Positions 1 through 5,056 of a stretch of DNA of 5,407 bases are shown here, piece after piece. This stretch comes from an uncultured Rickettsiales bacterium (lineage in GTDB: Bacteria > Pseudomonadota > Alphaproteobacteria > Rickettsiales > UBA1997). Below the pieces are notes generated by a model. That model saw nothing but the letters and a program-made list of their open reading frames with translations, did no database searches and was not told the origin of the DNA. The first letter of the stretch is position 1; each line of letters opens with the position of its first letter. Both the position numbers and the translations under genes were made by a program. The DNA is taken from the NCBI GenBank assembly GCA_937927795.1, contig CALBSF010000343.1, positions 1 to 5,407 on the forward strand, in the 5' to 3' direction.

Positions 1-1301
1 CTTCCTGCAACCAGTTTTGATGAGTTGTTTAATGATGTTGTGGCAGTAATATTAAGATCACGATTTGCAGCAATTTGTCCGAGGTTGGTAAAGTTAACGG
101 CAGAAATTGTGAAGTCGTTATCGCTTAGGTTAAGATCAGTGCTTTGGTTATTGAAAGTTGCTGAAGTAGTTAAATTGATATTTCTAGCACTTAAAAATTG
201 GCCATAATTTGCGATATCGCCAAACGCATTTAAAGTTAGATCGTTGCTGGCATTTTTGGTTTGAGAAATTCCTCTTTGCGTGATCGAACCTTTTTGCGAA
301 GTAACCGATATATTTCCAACTTCAGAAGCAATATTATTGTAATCGATATTTCCTTGGTTATCGATAATAATTCCGGCGCGTGAAGCAAGAAGGTCACCGG
401 AATATTTAATCCCAAACCCTTCTTTGGTAGCCACGATAAAAATTCTACCTGCTTGAATTTTTCCAAGAGCAGAAGCGTCAATTGCAACTTCATCAGGCAA
501 GTTGCTTCCAGGTGTTGTGTTGTCAGAAGTTACTACTTTTGTTAGATAATTAAATGTTTGATCACCAGTTCTTAAATTTACATCATTAGTGCCACCATAA
601 ACCGGTGCCACAATATTCATCACATTTGCCACCAAATCAGTTGAGGTGATATTTTCTAAATCAATACCAGATCCCATAATTGTTAGCTTAGGTAAGAAGC
701 CATGAGTTATAGCATAGGCATTATCGCTTAACCTAAATGTTAGATCATTAGGATTTGGATTAAACTGATTTGAAGAACCAACAACAGCCGTAAAACGACT
801 AACATTGATAAAGCCCGATCCATTAAAAACAAAACCATTCGGATTCGCCAAAACTAAATCAGCTTTTTTGCCGGCAATTTCGGTATAACCATTAATCTGC
901 GAAATATTATTACTCGTAACTTCGTTTAGAATAATTGAAGCAGCACCAGAACCAGCTAAATTTGCATTATCATTAATAAGTCCACCAATCTGAGTTTGAA
1001 TAACACCATTTTGACTGCCGATAGCGTTATTTAAAATCAGACCACTTGGGTTCACATTGTAATTTTCAAATTTGTTGTGAGAAAGCCCGCCAGCGTTTGG
1101 AGCGGCTATGTTTACAATTGGAACTCCATTTGCAGCATGATCAATTTGCGTGTTAGTTGTTCCATCGGGAGTAATTGGAAGATCAGCGGCGTGAGCAGTG
1201 GAAGAAAAAACAAAAATAAATTGCTCTGATAGCAAAGATATAATTGCAAGTTGTGCTAAAAAGTTGCGAGCTAGTCGCCAAAAAATTGAAAAAGTTTTCA
1301 T
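1..1301 (-). CDS. TpsA-type filamentous haemagglutinin-like exoprotein, N-terminal part (runs off left edge)
   Basis: The frame is open from ATG at 1301 to the window edge: 433 residues without a stop, so only the N-terminus is present. Residues 1-38 form a long signal peptide with basic residues, a hydrophobic stretch and an AHA cleavage site, followed by mature ADLPITPDG. Residues 40 to about 290 match the TPS/haemagglutinin N-terminal domain: VNIAAPNAGGLSHNKF at 63-78, SIILNEVTS at 122-130 and LVLANPNGF at 149-157, followed by GSGFINVSR. Beyond about 290 come repetitive Asn/Ser/Thr-rich beta-strand stretches such as DIANYGQFLSARNINL, typical of a beta-helix shaft. In this family the TPS domain is recognised by an outer-membrane TpsB pore, and the protein works at the surface as an adhesin or as the stem of a contact-dependent toxin. 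The C-terminus that would decide between these is outside the window. The usual NPNL motif reads NANL (112-115 region). No TpsB gene is visible. There is no clear Shine-Dalgarno before the ATG, but the signal peptide supports this start. Confidence 0.93.
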   Translation of the reverse strand, partial: MKTFSIFWRLARNFLAQLAIISLLSEQFIFVFSSTAHAADLPITPDGTTNTQIDHAANGVPIVNIAAPNAGGLSHNKFENYNVNPSGLILNNAIGSQNGVIQTQIGGLINDNANLAGSGAASIILNEVTSNNISQINGYTEIAGKKADLVLANPNGFVFNGSGFINVSRFTAVVGSSNQFNPNPNDLTFRLSDNAYAITHGFLPKLTIMGSGIDLENITSTDLVANVMNIVAPVYGGTNDVNLRTGDQTFNYLTKVVTSDNTTPGSNLPDEVAIDASALGKIQAGRIFIVATKEGFGIKYSGDLLASRAGIIIDNQGNIDYNNIASEVGNISVTSQKGSITQRGISQTKNASNDLTLNAFGDIANYGQFLSARNINLTTSATFNNQSTDLNLSDNDFTISAVNFTNLGQIAANRDLNITATTSLNNSSKLVAG

Positions 1302-1601
1302 CTGGGTTATTTTACTTTATGGTGAAAAGTTTTAGTTAATTTCCGTCCTGTATTATTTAAATTAAACCAATAGTCGCGCACAAAATTTTCATGACAGTTA
1401 TTAAACTATATACTCCGTTAATTGATATCGAGACAATTATCAACAAAATCAGCCCTTTGTAAACTTATTATTACCTAAATACTTGCCAAAAGGCTCAATT
1501 TGTATCATTATAAGACAAAATCGGGTAAAATCAACCAACTTAAGAAGAAAATACTGGTTTTTTAGAATCTTTAATATGTCGGCAGAATCGGTGATGGGTG
1601 A
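1302..1601. other. AT-rich intergenic spacer, no gene seen
   Basis: These 300 bases separate the HNH gene end from the TpsA start. Both neighbours are on the minus strand. I see no open frame that looks like protein, no tRNA and no strong hairpin with a T-run. The TpsA promoter should lie here. TAATAC-like and TTAAAT-like boxes occur around 1345-1365 read on the minus strand, but none pairs with a good -35 at proper spacing, so no promoter is called. Confidence 0.5.
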
Positions 1602-2273
1602 TTATAAATGCTTCCAACATGCGTTTCTCCATATGCTTCTTATGTGAGAATGACTAACAGGGTATTGTTTGGCTAATTCGCGAGAAGAAACTCTATTTTT
1701 CAGATTTCTTATTTCTAAAACTTGTTTTTCAGTAAGTTTTGCGCAGGCATTATTTTCTCCTCGAAAATATTTTTCTGCTGTTTTAGCAACTAATTCTGGG
1801 TCTCTTTTTATTCCCAATTTAGCCAATCTCATTTTTAATCTGACCGCCTTATTGGGTTTTTTGCCCTTATGAGCTTGAGACATTTTTAGAATAGTTTCTA
1901 GGCTATGCTTAAAATTTTTTCTTCGCTTTATCAAACCATTTTCTTGTAATTTTTTTAAGTAAGCTTGCTGAGTCGATGAATAATGGTGTTCGGGATTAAT
2001 ACAATATTTATCATCGCAATTAGAGTAAACAGCGAAGCCTTCCGGCAAGTCTCCATTAAAAAATTCGAAAGCAAATCTTTTGGCTTTAAAAAATATTTTT
2101 TTTGTTCCTCTCTCGCTAAAATGAACTAAAAAATCTACCGGTTTTGGTTTTTCAATTCCATATAAATGCCAGCAACCTTCGTCATTAATATTTTTGATTA
2201 TTCGTGAAGTGAAATCTTCCTTTAATTCTTTCTTGGCTTTATCTACTTCAGATTTTGGGATCAAACGTTTCAT
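1602..2273 (-). CDS. HNH homing-type endonuclease with C-terminal DNA-binding helix-turn-helix
   Basis: The frame is open from ATG 2309 (235 residues), but I choose the ATG at residue 13 (2273, MKRLIPKSEV, 223 residues) because the upstream codons lie inside a perfect terminator hairpin. Numbering from 2309, residues 78-110 (KRFAFEFFNGDLPEGFAV, then C98, C103 and NPEHH at 105-109) match the HNH fold in free-standing phage and intron endonucleases. Residues 136-168 (SLETILKMSQAHKGKK) resemble NUMOD3-type DNA-binding helices. Residues 185-235 (GENNACAKLTEKQVLEIRNL, SSRELAKQYPVSHSHIRSI, ending CWKHL) are the helix-turn-helix tail typical of these proteins. The family cuts one specific DNA site and spreads itself into it. 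The site where a first catalytic His would stand (VLHxCD in relatives) reads VYSNCD, with Ser at 96, so cleavage may be lost. No Shine-Dalgarno is evident at either start. It stands alone and is not operonic with TpsA, 300 bases downstream. Base composition matches the neighbours. Confidence 0.82.
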   Translation of the reverse strand: MKRLIPKSEVDKAKKELKEDFTSRIIKNINDEGCWHLYGIEKPKPVDFLVHFSERGTKKIFFKAKRFAFEFFNGDLPEGFAVYSNCDDKYCINPEHHYSSTQQAYLKKLQENGLIKRRKNFKHSLETILKMSQAHKGKKPNKAVRLKMRLAKLGIKRDPELVAKTAEKYFRGENNACAKLTEKQVLEIRNLKNRVSSRELAKQYPVSHSHIRSIWRNACWKHL

Positions 2274-2289
2274 AATAGATTCAGTTAGC

Positions 2290-2328
2290 AAAAAGCCTCG
2301 CACAAACATAATTTGGGCGAGGCTTTTT
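2290..2328 (-). terminator. Intrinsic terminator, perfect 12-bp stem, usable in both directions
   Basis: Positions 2290-2301 (AAAAAGCCTCGC) are an exact inverted repeat of 2317-2328, with a 15-base loop. The stem has a GC-rich core and is closed by A5/T5, so a T-run follows the stem on either strand. On the minus strand it would end transcripts coming from tRNA-Ser and the 2329-2768 region. It sits 17 bases before the preferred HNH start, so HNH expression needs read-through or an internal promoter. Confidence 0.85.
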
Positions 2329-2768
2329 AAATTCTATTGGCAGGAGCCACCACTACAGAAACCCTCTGTATTGCGTCCTATTTCCGAAAAGGTGTTTTAT
2401 TCGGCGCAACTCCCGCAAACACAATTATCGCTAAAAAAGAATTTTTCGCAACTGCTTTTTTCAGAAGGTGTAAAACAAAAAGTTCGCAAATGAGACAAAA
2501 GTTTCCTTTGGGTGGGCAAGGCAAAAGTTCGAAGGAAAATCCGCAAAGCCGCTATTTATCGAAATGTACCATTTTTGGTGAGGTACACTGCTATCGGAGA
2601 AACGGAGAGAAAAAAGTGCGATTTTTGTTAAAATTTTAGATTTTTTTAAAGAGAGAAAAGTGAGTAGAGAAAAAATACAAAACTTGCGAGACCTTGCAAA
2701 TAAAGGGGCTAGAGCGGCATAATTTTTCTTATGAAAACTTTGCTAAAAAAAGTTCGCAATAAAGATAA
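2329..2768. other. Region without a convincing intact gene; overlapping open frames, possibly decayed coding DNA or a dispersed repeat
   Basis: Several frames stay open but none has a good start or a family I recognise. On the minus strand one frame is open from about 2742 to 2462 with no ATG (contains SVPHQKWYISINSGFADF). A second minus frame, 2555-2334, ends SDNCVCGSCAE, stop (2397-2399), NTFSEIGRNTEGFCSGGSCQ, stop (2334-2336), just before the terminator. On the plus strand a TTG-initiated 100-residue frame covers 2337-2639 (begins MAGATTTETLCIASYF). A 20-residue GTG frame at 2660-2722 (REKIQNLRDLANKGARAA) follows an AGAGAGA ribosome-site-like stretch. Small hairpins lie at 2354-2370 (6-bp stem TACAGA) and around 2565-2585 (TGTACC/GGTACA). 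AAAAAGTTCGCAA occurs at 2477-2489 and 2747-2759. I checked for tmRNA, RNase P and SRP signatures and found none. It may be a degraded gene, a dispersed element, or the untranslated tail of the tRNA transcript. Confidence 0.4.
2334..2555 (-). pseudogene. Possible remnant of a Cys-rich protein C-terminus (internal stop)
   Basis: This minus-strand frame has no ATG, an upstream stop at 2556-2558 and an internal TAA at 2397-2399. Its codons nevertheless give two similar Cys-rich tails: NCVCGSCAE before the internal stop, and GFCSGGSCQ before the final TAG. C-x-C-G-S-C and C-S-G-G-S-C arrangements resemble metal-binding C-termini, though I cannot name a family. The final TAG lies 5 bases before the terminator stem, the normal position for the end of a real gene. 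The plus-strand 100-residue frame overlaps it, so one of the two is a shadow. Low confidence. Confidence 0.2.
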
Positions 2769-2860
2769 TGGCGGAGAGGAAGGGATTCGAACCCTTGATA
2801 CAGTGTTACCCGTATACCTTCTTAGCAGGAAGGTGCCTTCAGCCTCTCGGCCACCTCTCC
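2769..2860 (-). tRNA. tRNA-Ser(GCU), CCA encoded
   Basis: Read on the minus strand this is a complete class II tRNA. The acceptor arms 2854-2860 and 2773-2779 pair (GGAGAGG/CCTCTCC). The discriminator G is at 2772 and CCA is encoded at 2769-2771. The anticodon stem CCTTC/GAAGG encloses the loop CTGCTAA with anticodon GCT (2824-2826), reading AGC and AGU serine codons. A long variable arm closed by ATAC/GTAT and a T-arm with GGGTTCGAATCCC complete it. The long variable arm and discriminator G are serine identity features. Its first 15 bases are repeated upstream at 2997-3011. Confidence 0.98.
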
Positions 2861-3014
2861 ATATTTTAATAATCCTGCTTACGCGAAACTCTGGGCTCGA
2901 CTTAGTCTTGCCCGTTATTCGCTTAAATCGACCGTTTAGGTCGATTTACCAGAGTCATAGCCGCTTTTCAAGCGACAATAACTCTGTCGCTCAAACCTCG
3001 GCCACCTCTCCATA
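2846..3014. repeat. 18-bp direct repeat of the tRNA-Ser 5' end (2846-2863 and 2997-3014)
   Basis: The bases CTCGGCCACCTCTCCATA occur identically at 2846-2863, the 5' end of tRNA-Ser plus 3 flanking bases, and at 2997-3014, a period of 151. The second copy is followed on the minus strand by sequence unlike a tRNA, so it is a fragment and not a second gene. Flanks beyond each copy also align. About 15 of the next 20 bases match, and the blocks CTTAGTCTTGCCCGTTATT (2901-2919) and CTTAGCCTCGCCTTTTATT (3053-3071) are alike. This indicates an old tandem duplication of tRNA 5' end plus upstream DNA. Confidence 0.85.
2888..2991. repeat. Nested and adjacent inverted repeats in unit 1
   Basis: A 10-bp stem TAAATCGACC (2924-2933) pairs with 2939-2948 around a 5-base loop. 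It is nested inside a 7-bp outer stem ACTCTGG (2888-2894) with CCAGAGT (2949-2955). A separate 7-bp stem AGCGACA (2971-2977) pairs with 2985-2991 around a 7-base loop. CGCTT (2962-2966) and AAGCG (2970-2974) give a competing small hairpin. The combination suggests a folded RNA or a palindromic element rather than chance. Confidence 0.75.
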
Positions 3015-3079
3015 ATTTGATGATTGTGCTTTTTGGTGAATATCCAACTTAACTTAGCCTCGCCTTTTATTTCTCTGCT

Positions 3080-3102
3080 GGAATGGGTTTGTAACCCATT
3101 CC
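3080..3102. repeat. Perfect 10-bp inverted repeat, first hairpin of unit 2
   Basis: GGAATGGGTT (3080-3089) and its exact complement (3093-3102) enclose a 3-base loop TGT. It sits in unit 2 at nearly the same offset from the tRNA-end repeat as the 2924-2948 hairpin in unit 1 (83 versus 78 bases), but its sequence is different. Confidence 0.85.
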
Positions 3103-3137
3103 TATACGTTCATGTTTTTTAAACTGGAAATGAACTT

Positions 3138-3166
3138 GAAGGAAGGGATTGCAAATCCCTTCCTTC
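3138..3166. repeat. Perfect 13-bp inverted repeat, second hairpin of unit 2
   Basis: GAAGGAAGGGATT (3138-3150) and its exact complement (3154-3166) enclose the loop GCA. The core resembles the 3080-3102 hairpin (GGGTT.AACCC versus GGGATT.AATCCC), so the two may be related. There is no T-run on either side, so a terminator role is unlikely. Confidence 0.85.
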
Positions 3167-3304
3167 ACAATGAAATTCCTAAAACTTAACTAACCTAATC
3201 TCGCCTTTTATTCACTTAAAACCAACCGTCTTTTTAAAATTTCTTTTGGCTTAAAAAGAAATGTAATTGTTTAATCATAATACATCATCTCTGGCAAAAA
3301 GCAA

Positions 3305-4414
3305 TTACCTTTGTGCGCTGATTTTAAATAAAATTTCTACCTCTTCATCAACGTCATTTTGATCTTTACTTCCAATACCAAAATCAGAGCGCTTTACTGT
3401 GAATGAGCCGATTGCGGTGGCGTTGGTTTTGGTGTATTTGGTAAATTCAAAACCAAAACTTACAGGAATGGTTTTTCCTTTAATAGTTAATTGACCTTCA
3501 TTTAATTGCATTTTTGAAGAACTTAGTGCGGTAAAATTATCAGCTGTAAAAACTGCTTTTGGAAATTTTTGCACCGCAAGCCATGGGTCAGTTTTTATCG
3601 TGTCTAGCGCCTGAGAAAAAGACATTGCAAGCGATGATGTGTCAACTTCAATTGTAACTTGATTGCCTTTTTGTTCGTCTTTATTAAATTTAATTTTTCC
3701 ATTAAATTCTTTAAAAGAGCCATTTACAACTGATTTTCCTTGCTTAGCTTTAAAGCCAATCACGCTATCTTGCTTAACGATTTTCCAATCTGGATTTGGC
3801 TCGTAAACTATTTGCTTATCATCTTTTACTTCCGCCTTTTTTTCTTCCTTGGAAGACATTGTCGCCTCAGCTTCAATTTTAATTTTCACCTCATCTGAAA
3901 TTCCTGGAATTCCATAATCAATATTAAAATCTGAACGCTTGATAATAGTTGCCACACTTATTCCCATGGTTTTTTTCTGAGTAAATGGATTTAATGCTAA
4001 TTTATTCATTCTAGTTTCTAAAACCACTGATTTAGTAACGCCATGAAGAGTTAAGTTTCCAGTAATTTTTGCCGTTTTTGCGCCGGTTAACAAAATTTTA
4101 TTACTTACAAATTTTGCAGTTGGATAACGCGCCGCATCAAGAAAATCAACGCCGGTAATATGATTATTAAACTCTCTATCTCCAGTTTCAATTGAAGAAG
4201 TATCAATTGTAATTTCAACCGAACTTTCTTGTGGATTTAAAGAATCAAATATAATAGATCCCTCAGATTTAGTAAATTTTCCCGAAGGGCTTGAAAAACC
4301 AAAATGATTTGCGCTCCACACTATGTTGGTGTGACTTGGATCAAAACGATATATTTCAGCAGCGTTTGCAGAGTTGATAAAAAATAAAGTTAAAATTAGA
4401 AATAATTTTTTCAT
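3305..4414 (-). CDS. Secreted protein with two tandem YceI-family domains
   Basis: 369 residues, starting at ATG 4414. Residues 1-19 are a clear Sec signal peptide (KK, hydrophobic core, ANA-A), predicting a periplasmic protein. Domain 1 (about 20-185) and domain 2 (about 206-369) are both YceI-like lipocalin-type barrels. Matching pairs are RYPTAKF (97-103) with KFPKAVF (283-289), GNLTLHGVTKSV (119-130) with GQLTIKGKTIPV (307-318), and KRSDFNIDYG with KRSDFGIGS. A charged linker (about 186-205, SSKEEKKAEVKDDK) joins them. Typical YceI proteins have one domain of about 170-190 residues, so this is a duplication or fusion. The family binds isoprenoid or other amphiphilic lipids in a central cavity, and some members respond to pH or osmotic stress. 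The exact ligand here is unknown. The start codon overlaps the secB stop (TAATG), so translation is probably coupled. No strong Shine-Dalgarno lies upstream, consistent with coupling. Confidence 0.92.
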   Translation of the reverse strand: MKKLFLILTLFFINSANAAEIYRFDPSHTNIVWSANHFGFSSPSGKFTKSEGSIIFDSLNPQESSVEITIDTSSIETGDREFNNHITGVDFLDAARYPTAKFVSNKILLTGAKTAKITGNLTLHGVTKSVVLETRMNKLALNPFTQKKTMGISVATIIKRSDFNIDYGIPGISDEVKIKIEAEATMSSKEEKKAEVKDDKQIVYEPNPDWKIVKQDSVIGFKAKQGKSVVNGSFKEFNGKIKFNKDEQKGNQVTIEVDTSSLAMSFSQALDTIKTDPWLAVQKFPKAVFTADNFTALSSSKMQLNEGQLTIKGKTIPVSFGFEFTKYTKTNATAIGSFTVKRSDFGIGSKDQNDVDEEVEILFKISAQR

Positions 4415-4869
4415 TAGTTTTTTGTTTTATTAATTGGAGCCGCATTTTCGACCATCTTCTTTTTGGCATAAAGCGCAGCAAAGTCAATTGGTTCGAGCAT
4501 TAAAGGTGCGAATCCGCCTAAAGCAACCGTATTTGACACAGTTTGCCTTAAATATGGAAATAATAAATTTGGGCAATATATCAATAGAACTTGCTCTATC
4601 ATGCCTTCTTCGATATTGCTTAAAGCAAAAATTCCGGCATAAGAAACTTCTAAGAAAAAAACTTCTTCATTTTCAACGCTTGCTTTGGCCTTGATTTTAA
4701 TGATGTTTTCAAACAAATCTTCTTTTTTAGAAATTTTTGCAACATCTAAATCAATTGAAATTTCGATATTTGGTTTTTCTTGTTTATTTAAAAAAACTTG
4801 CGGCGCATTTGCAACTTTAAAAGAAGATTCTTTTACATATTGCGCTAAGACTTTTATGTTGTTGGTCAT
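4414..4869 (-). CDS. secB: Protein-export chaperone SecB
   Basis: 151 residues, the usual SecB length, starting at ATG 4869 (MTNNIKVLAQYVKE). SecB is a homotetrameric cytosolic chaperone that holds secretory preproteins unfolded and passes them to SecA at the Sec translocon. Recognisable signatures are AQYVKESSFKVANAP (9-23), the beta core VSYAGIFAL (75-83), YCPNLLFPYLRQ (98-109) and GGFAPLMLEPIDFAALY (118-134). The last is the alphaproteobacterial form, with LxPIDFxALY rather than LAPVNFDALF as in Escherichia coli. A Lys-rich tail ends the protein. Its stop shares an A with the YceI start, forming an operon with a Sec-exported client candidate. The upstream gap to glpX is 187 bases and holds a long palindrome, so a separate promoter is likely. 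No clear Shine-Dalgarno is seen. Confidence 0.96.
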   Translation of the reverse strand: MTNNIKVLAQYVKESSFKVANAPQVFLNKQEKPNIEISIDLDVAKISKKEDLFENIIKIKAKASVENEEVFFLEVSYAGIFALSNIEEGMIEQVLLIYCPNLLFPYLRQTVSNTVALGGFAPLMLEPIDFAALYAKKKMVENAAPINKTKN

Positions 4870-4945
4870 AATTTGATAATGTGAGATGAATGATTTTAAA
4901 GAAAGATATTAGGTTTTGATTGTTGATTATTTTTACCCCCAACCA

Positions 4946-5017
4946 GTCATCTTAAGCGTAAGTGAGAGATCTCTGGCAGTTGAACTCCAAGAGATCTCTC
5001 GCTTCGCTTAAGATGAC
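4946..5017. repeat. 72-bp near-perfect palindrome, probable dispersed intergenic repeat
   Basis: The left arm GTCATCTTAAGCG-T-AAGTG-AGAGATCTCT (4946-4974) and the right arm (4990-5017) are complementary over 28 pairs, with one bulged T and one position that would form a G-U pair in RNA. Weaker pairing (GG 4975-4976 with CC 4987-4988) extends into the 15-base middle, so the whole 72 bp is close to one hairpin. Such self-complementary elements beginning GTCAT are known as dispersed repeats in several bacterial genomes. Copy number here cannot be seen from one window. It lies 40 bases after the glpX stop and 77 before the secB start. It may block or stabilise transcripts, but no T-run follows it. 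Confidence 0.85.
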
Positions 5018-5056
5018 AGTTAAAATATAAATTTTTACTATCGCAATAAATAAATA

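Larger units (their letters stand above)
3049..3232. repeat. Direct repeat block ACTTAACT...CTCGCCTTTTATT, copies 2 and 3
   Basis: The block reading ACTTAACTTAGC then CTCGCCTTTTATT (about 3047-3071) recurs as ACTTAACTAACC, TAAT, CTCGCCTTTTATT (about 3184-3211). Copy 3 continues CACTTAAAACCAACCGT, which resembles CGCTTAAATCGACCGT in unit 1 (2920-2935). Thus three diverged copies of one block lie at roughly 2898-2936, 3047-3072 and 3184-3228. Each is followed within about 5-30 bases by an inverted repeat. Confidence 0.65.
2861..3304. other. Structured non-coding region between the YceI gene and tRNA-Ser
   Basis: No protein gene is visible. The region is filled by diverged tandem units and hairpins, listed separately. 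It should contain the tRNA-Ser promoter and the 3' end of the secB-YceI transcript. I see no confident -35/-10 pair. An AT-only hairpin at 3239-3262 (arms ATTTCTTTT and AAAAGAAAT, 6-base loop) is the nearest candidate terminator for the YceI gene, but its T-tract on the minus strand is short. Confidence 0.6.

Noticed and set aside
25..493. Short open frames on both strands inside the left end
   Set aside because: They are out-of-frame shadows of the continuous TpsA reading frame.
1669..1872. Plus-strand 67-codon frame opposite the HNH gene
   Set aside because: It is antisense to the conserved helix-turn-helix tail of the endonuclease.
2274..2309. ATG at 2309 as the HNH start, adding 12 residues
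   Set aside because: The ATG lies in the loop and the next codons in the stem of a perfect terminator; the added residues (FVRGFLLTESI) are simply the translated hairpin.
2334..2768. A tmRNA, RNase P RNA or SRP RNA downstream of tRNA-Ser
   Set aside because: A minus-strand NYAALAP reading recalled a tmRNA tag but has no stop after it, and no T-arm, RNase P core or SRP loop motif is present.
2997..3011. A second complete tRNA-Ser gene
   Set aside because: Only the first 15 bases match; no anticodon loop with a T at position 33 and no T-arm follow.
2731..3015. Plus-strand 94-codon open frame
   Set aside because: It runs antisense through the whole tRNA-Ser and the repeat units and has no family resemblance.
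3138..3166. Terminator of the YceI gene
   Set aside because: The stem is perfect, but no T-run follows on the minus strand and it lies more than 130 bases past the stop.
2888..3262. CRISPR array
   Set aside because: The repeats are few, diverged and unevenly spaced, and the variable parts are themselves palindromes, unlike spacers.
4434..4876. Two plus-strand open frames opposite secB
   Set aside because: They are antisense shadows of a strongly recognised gene.
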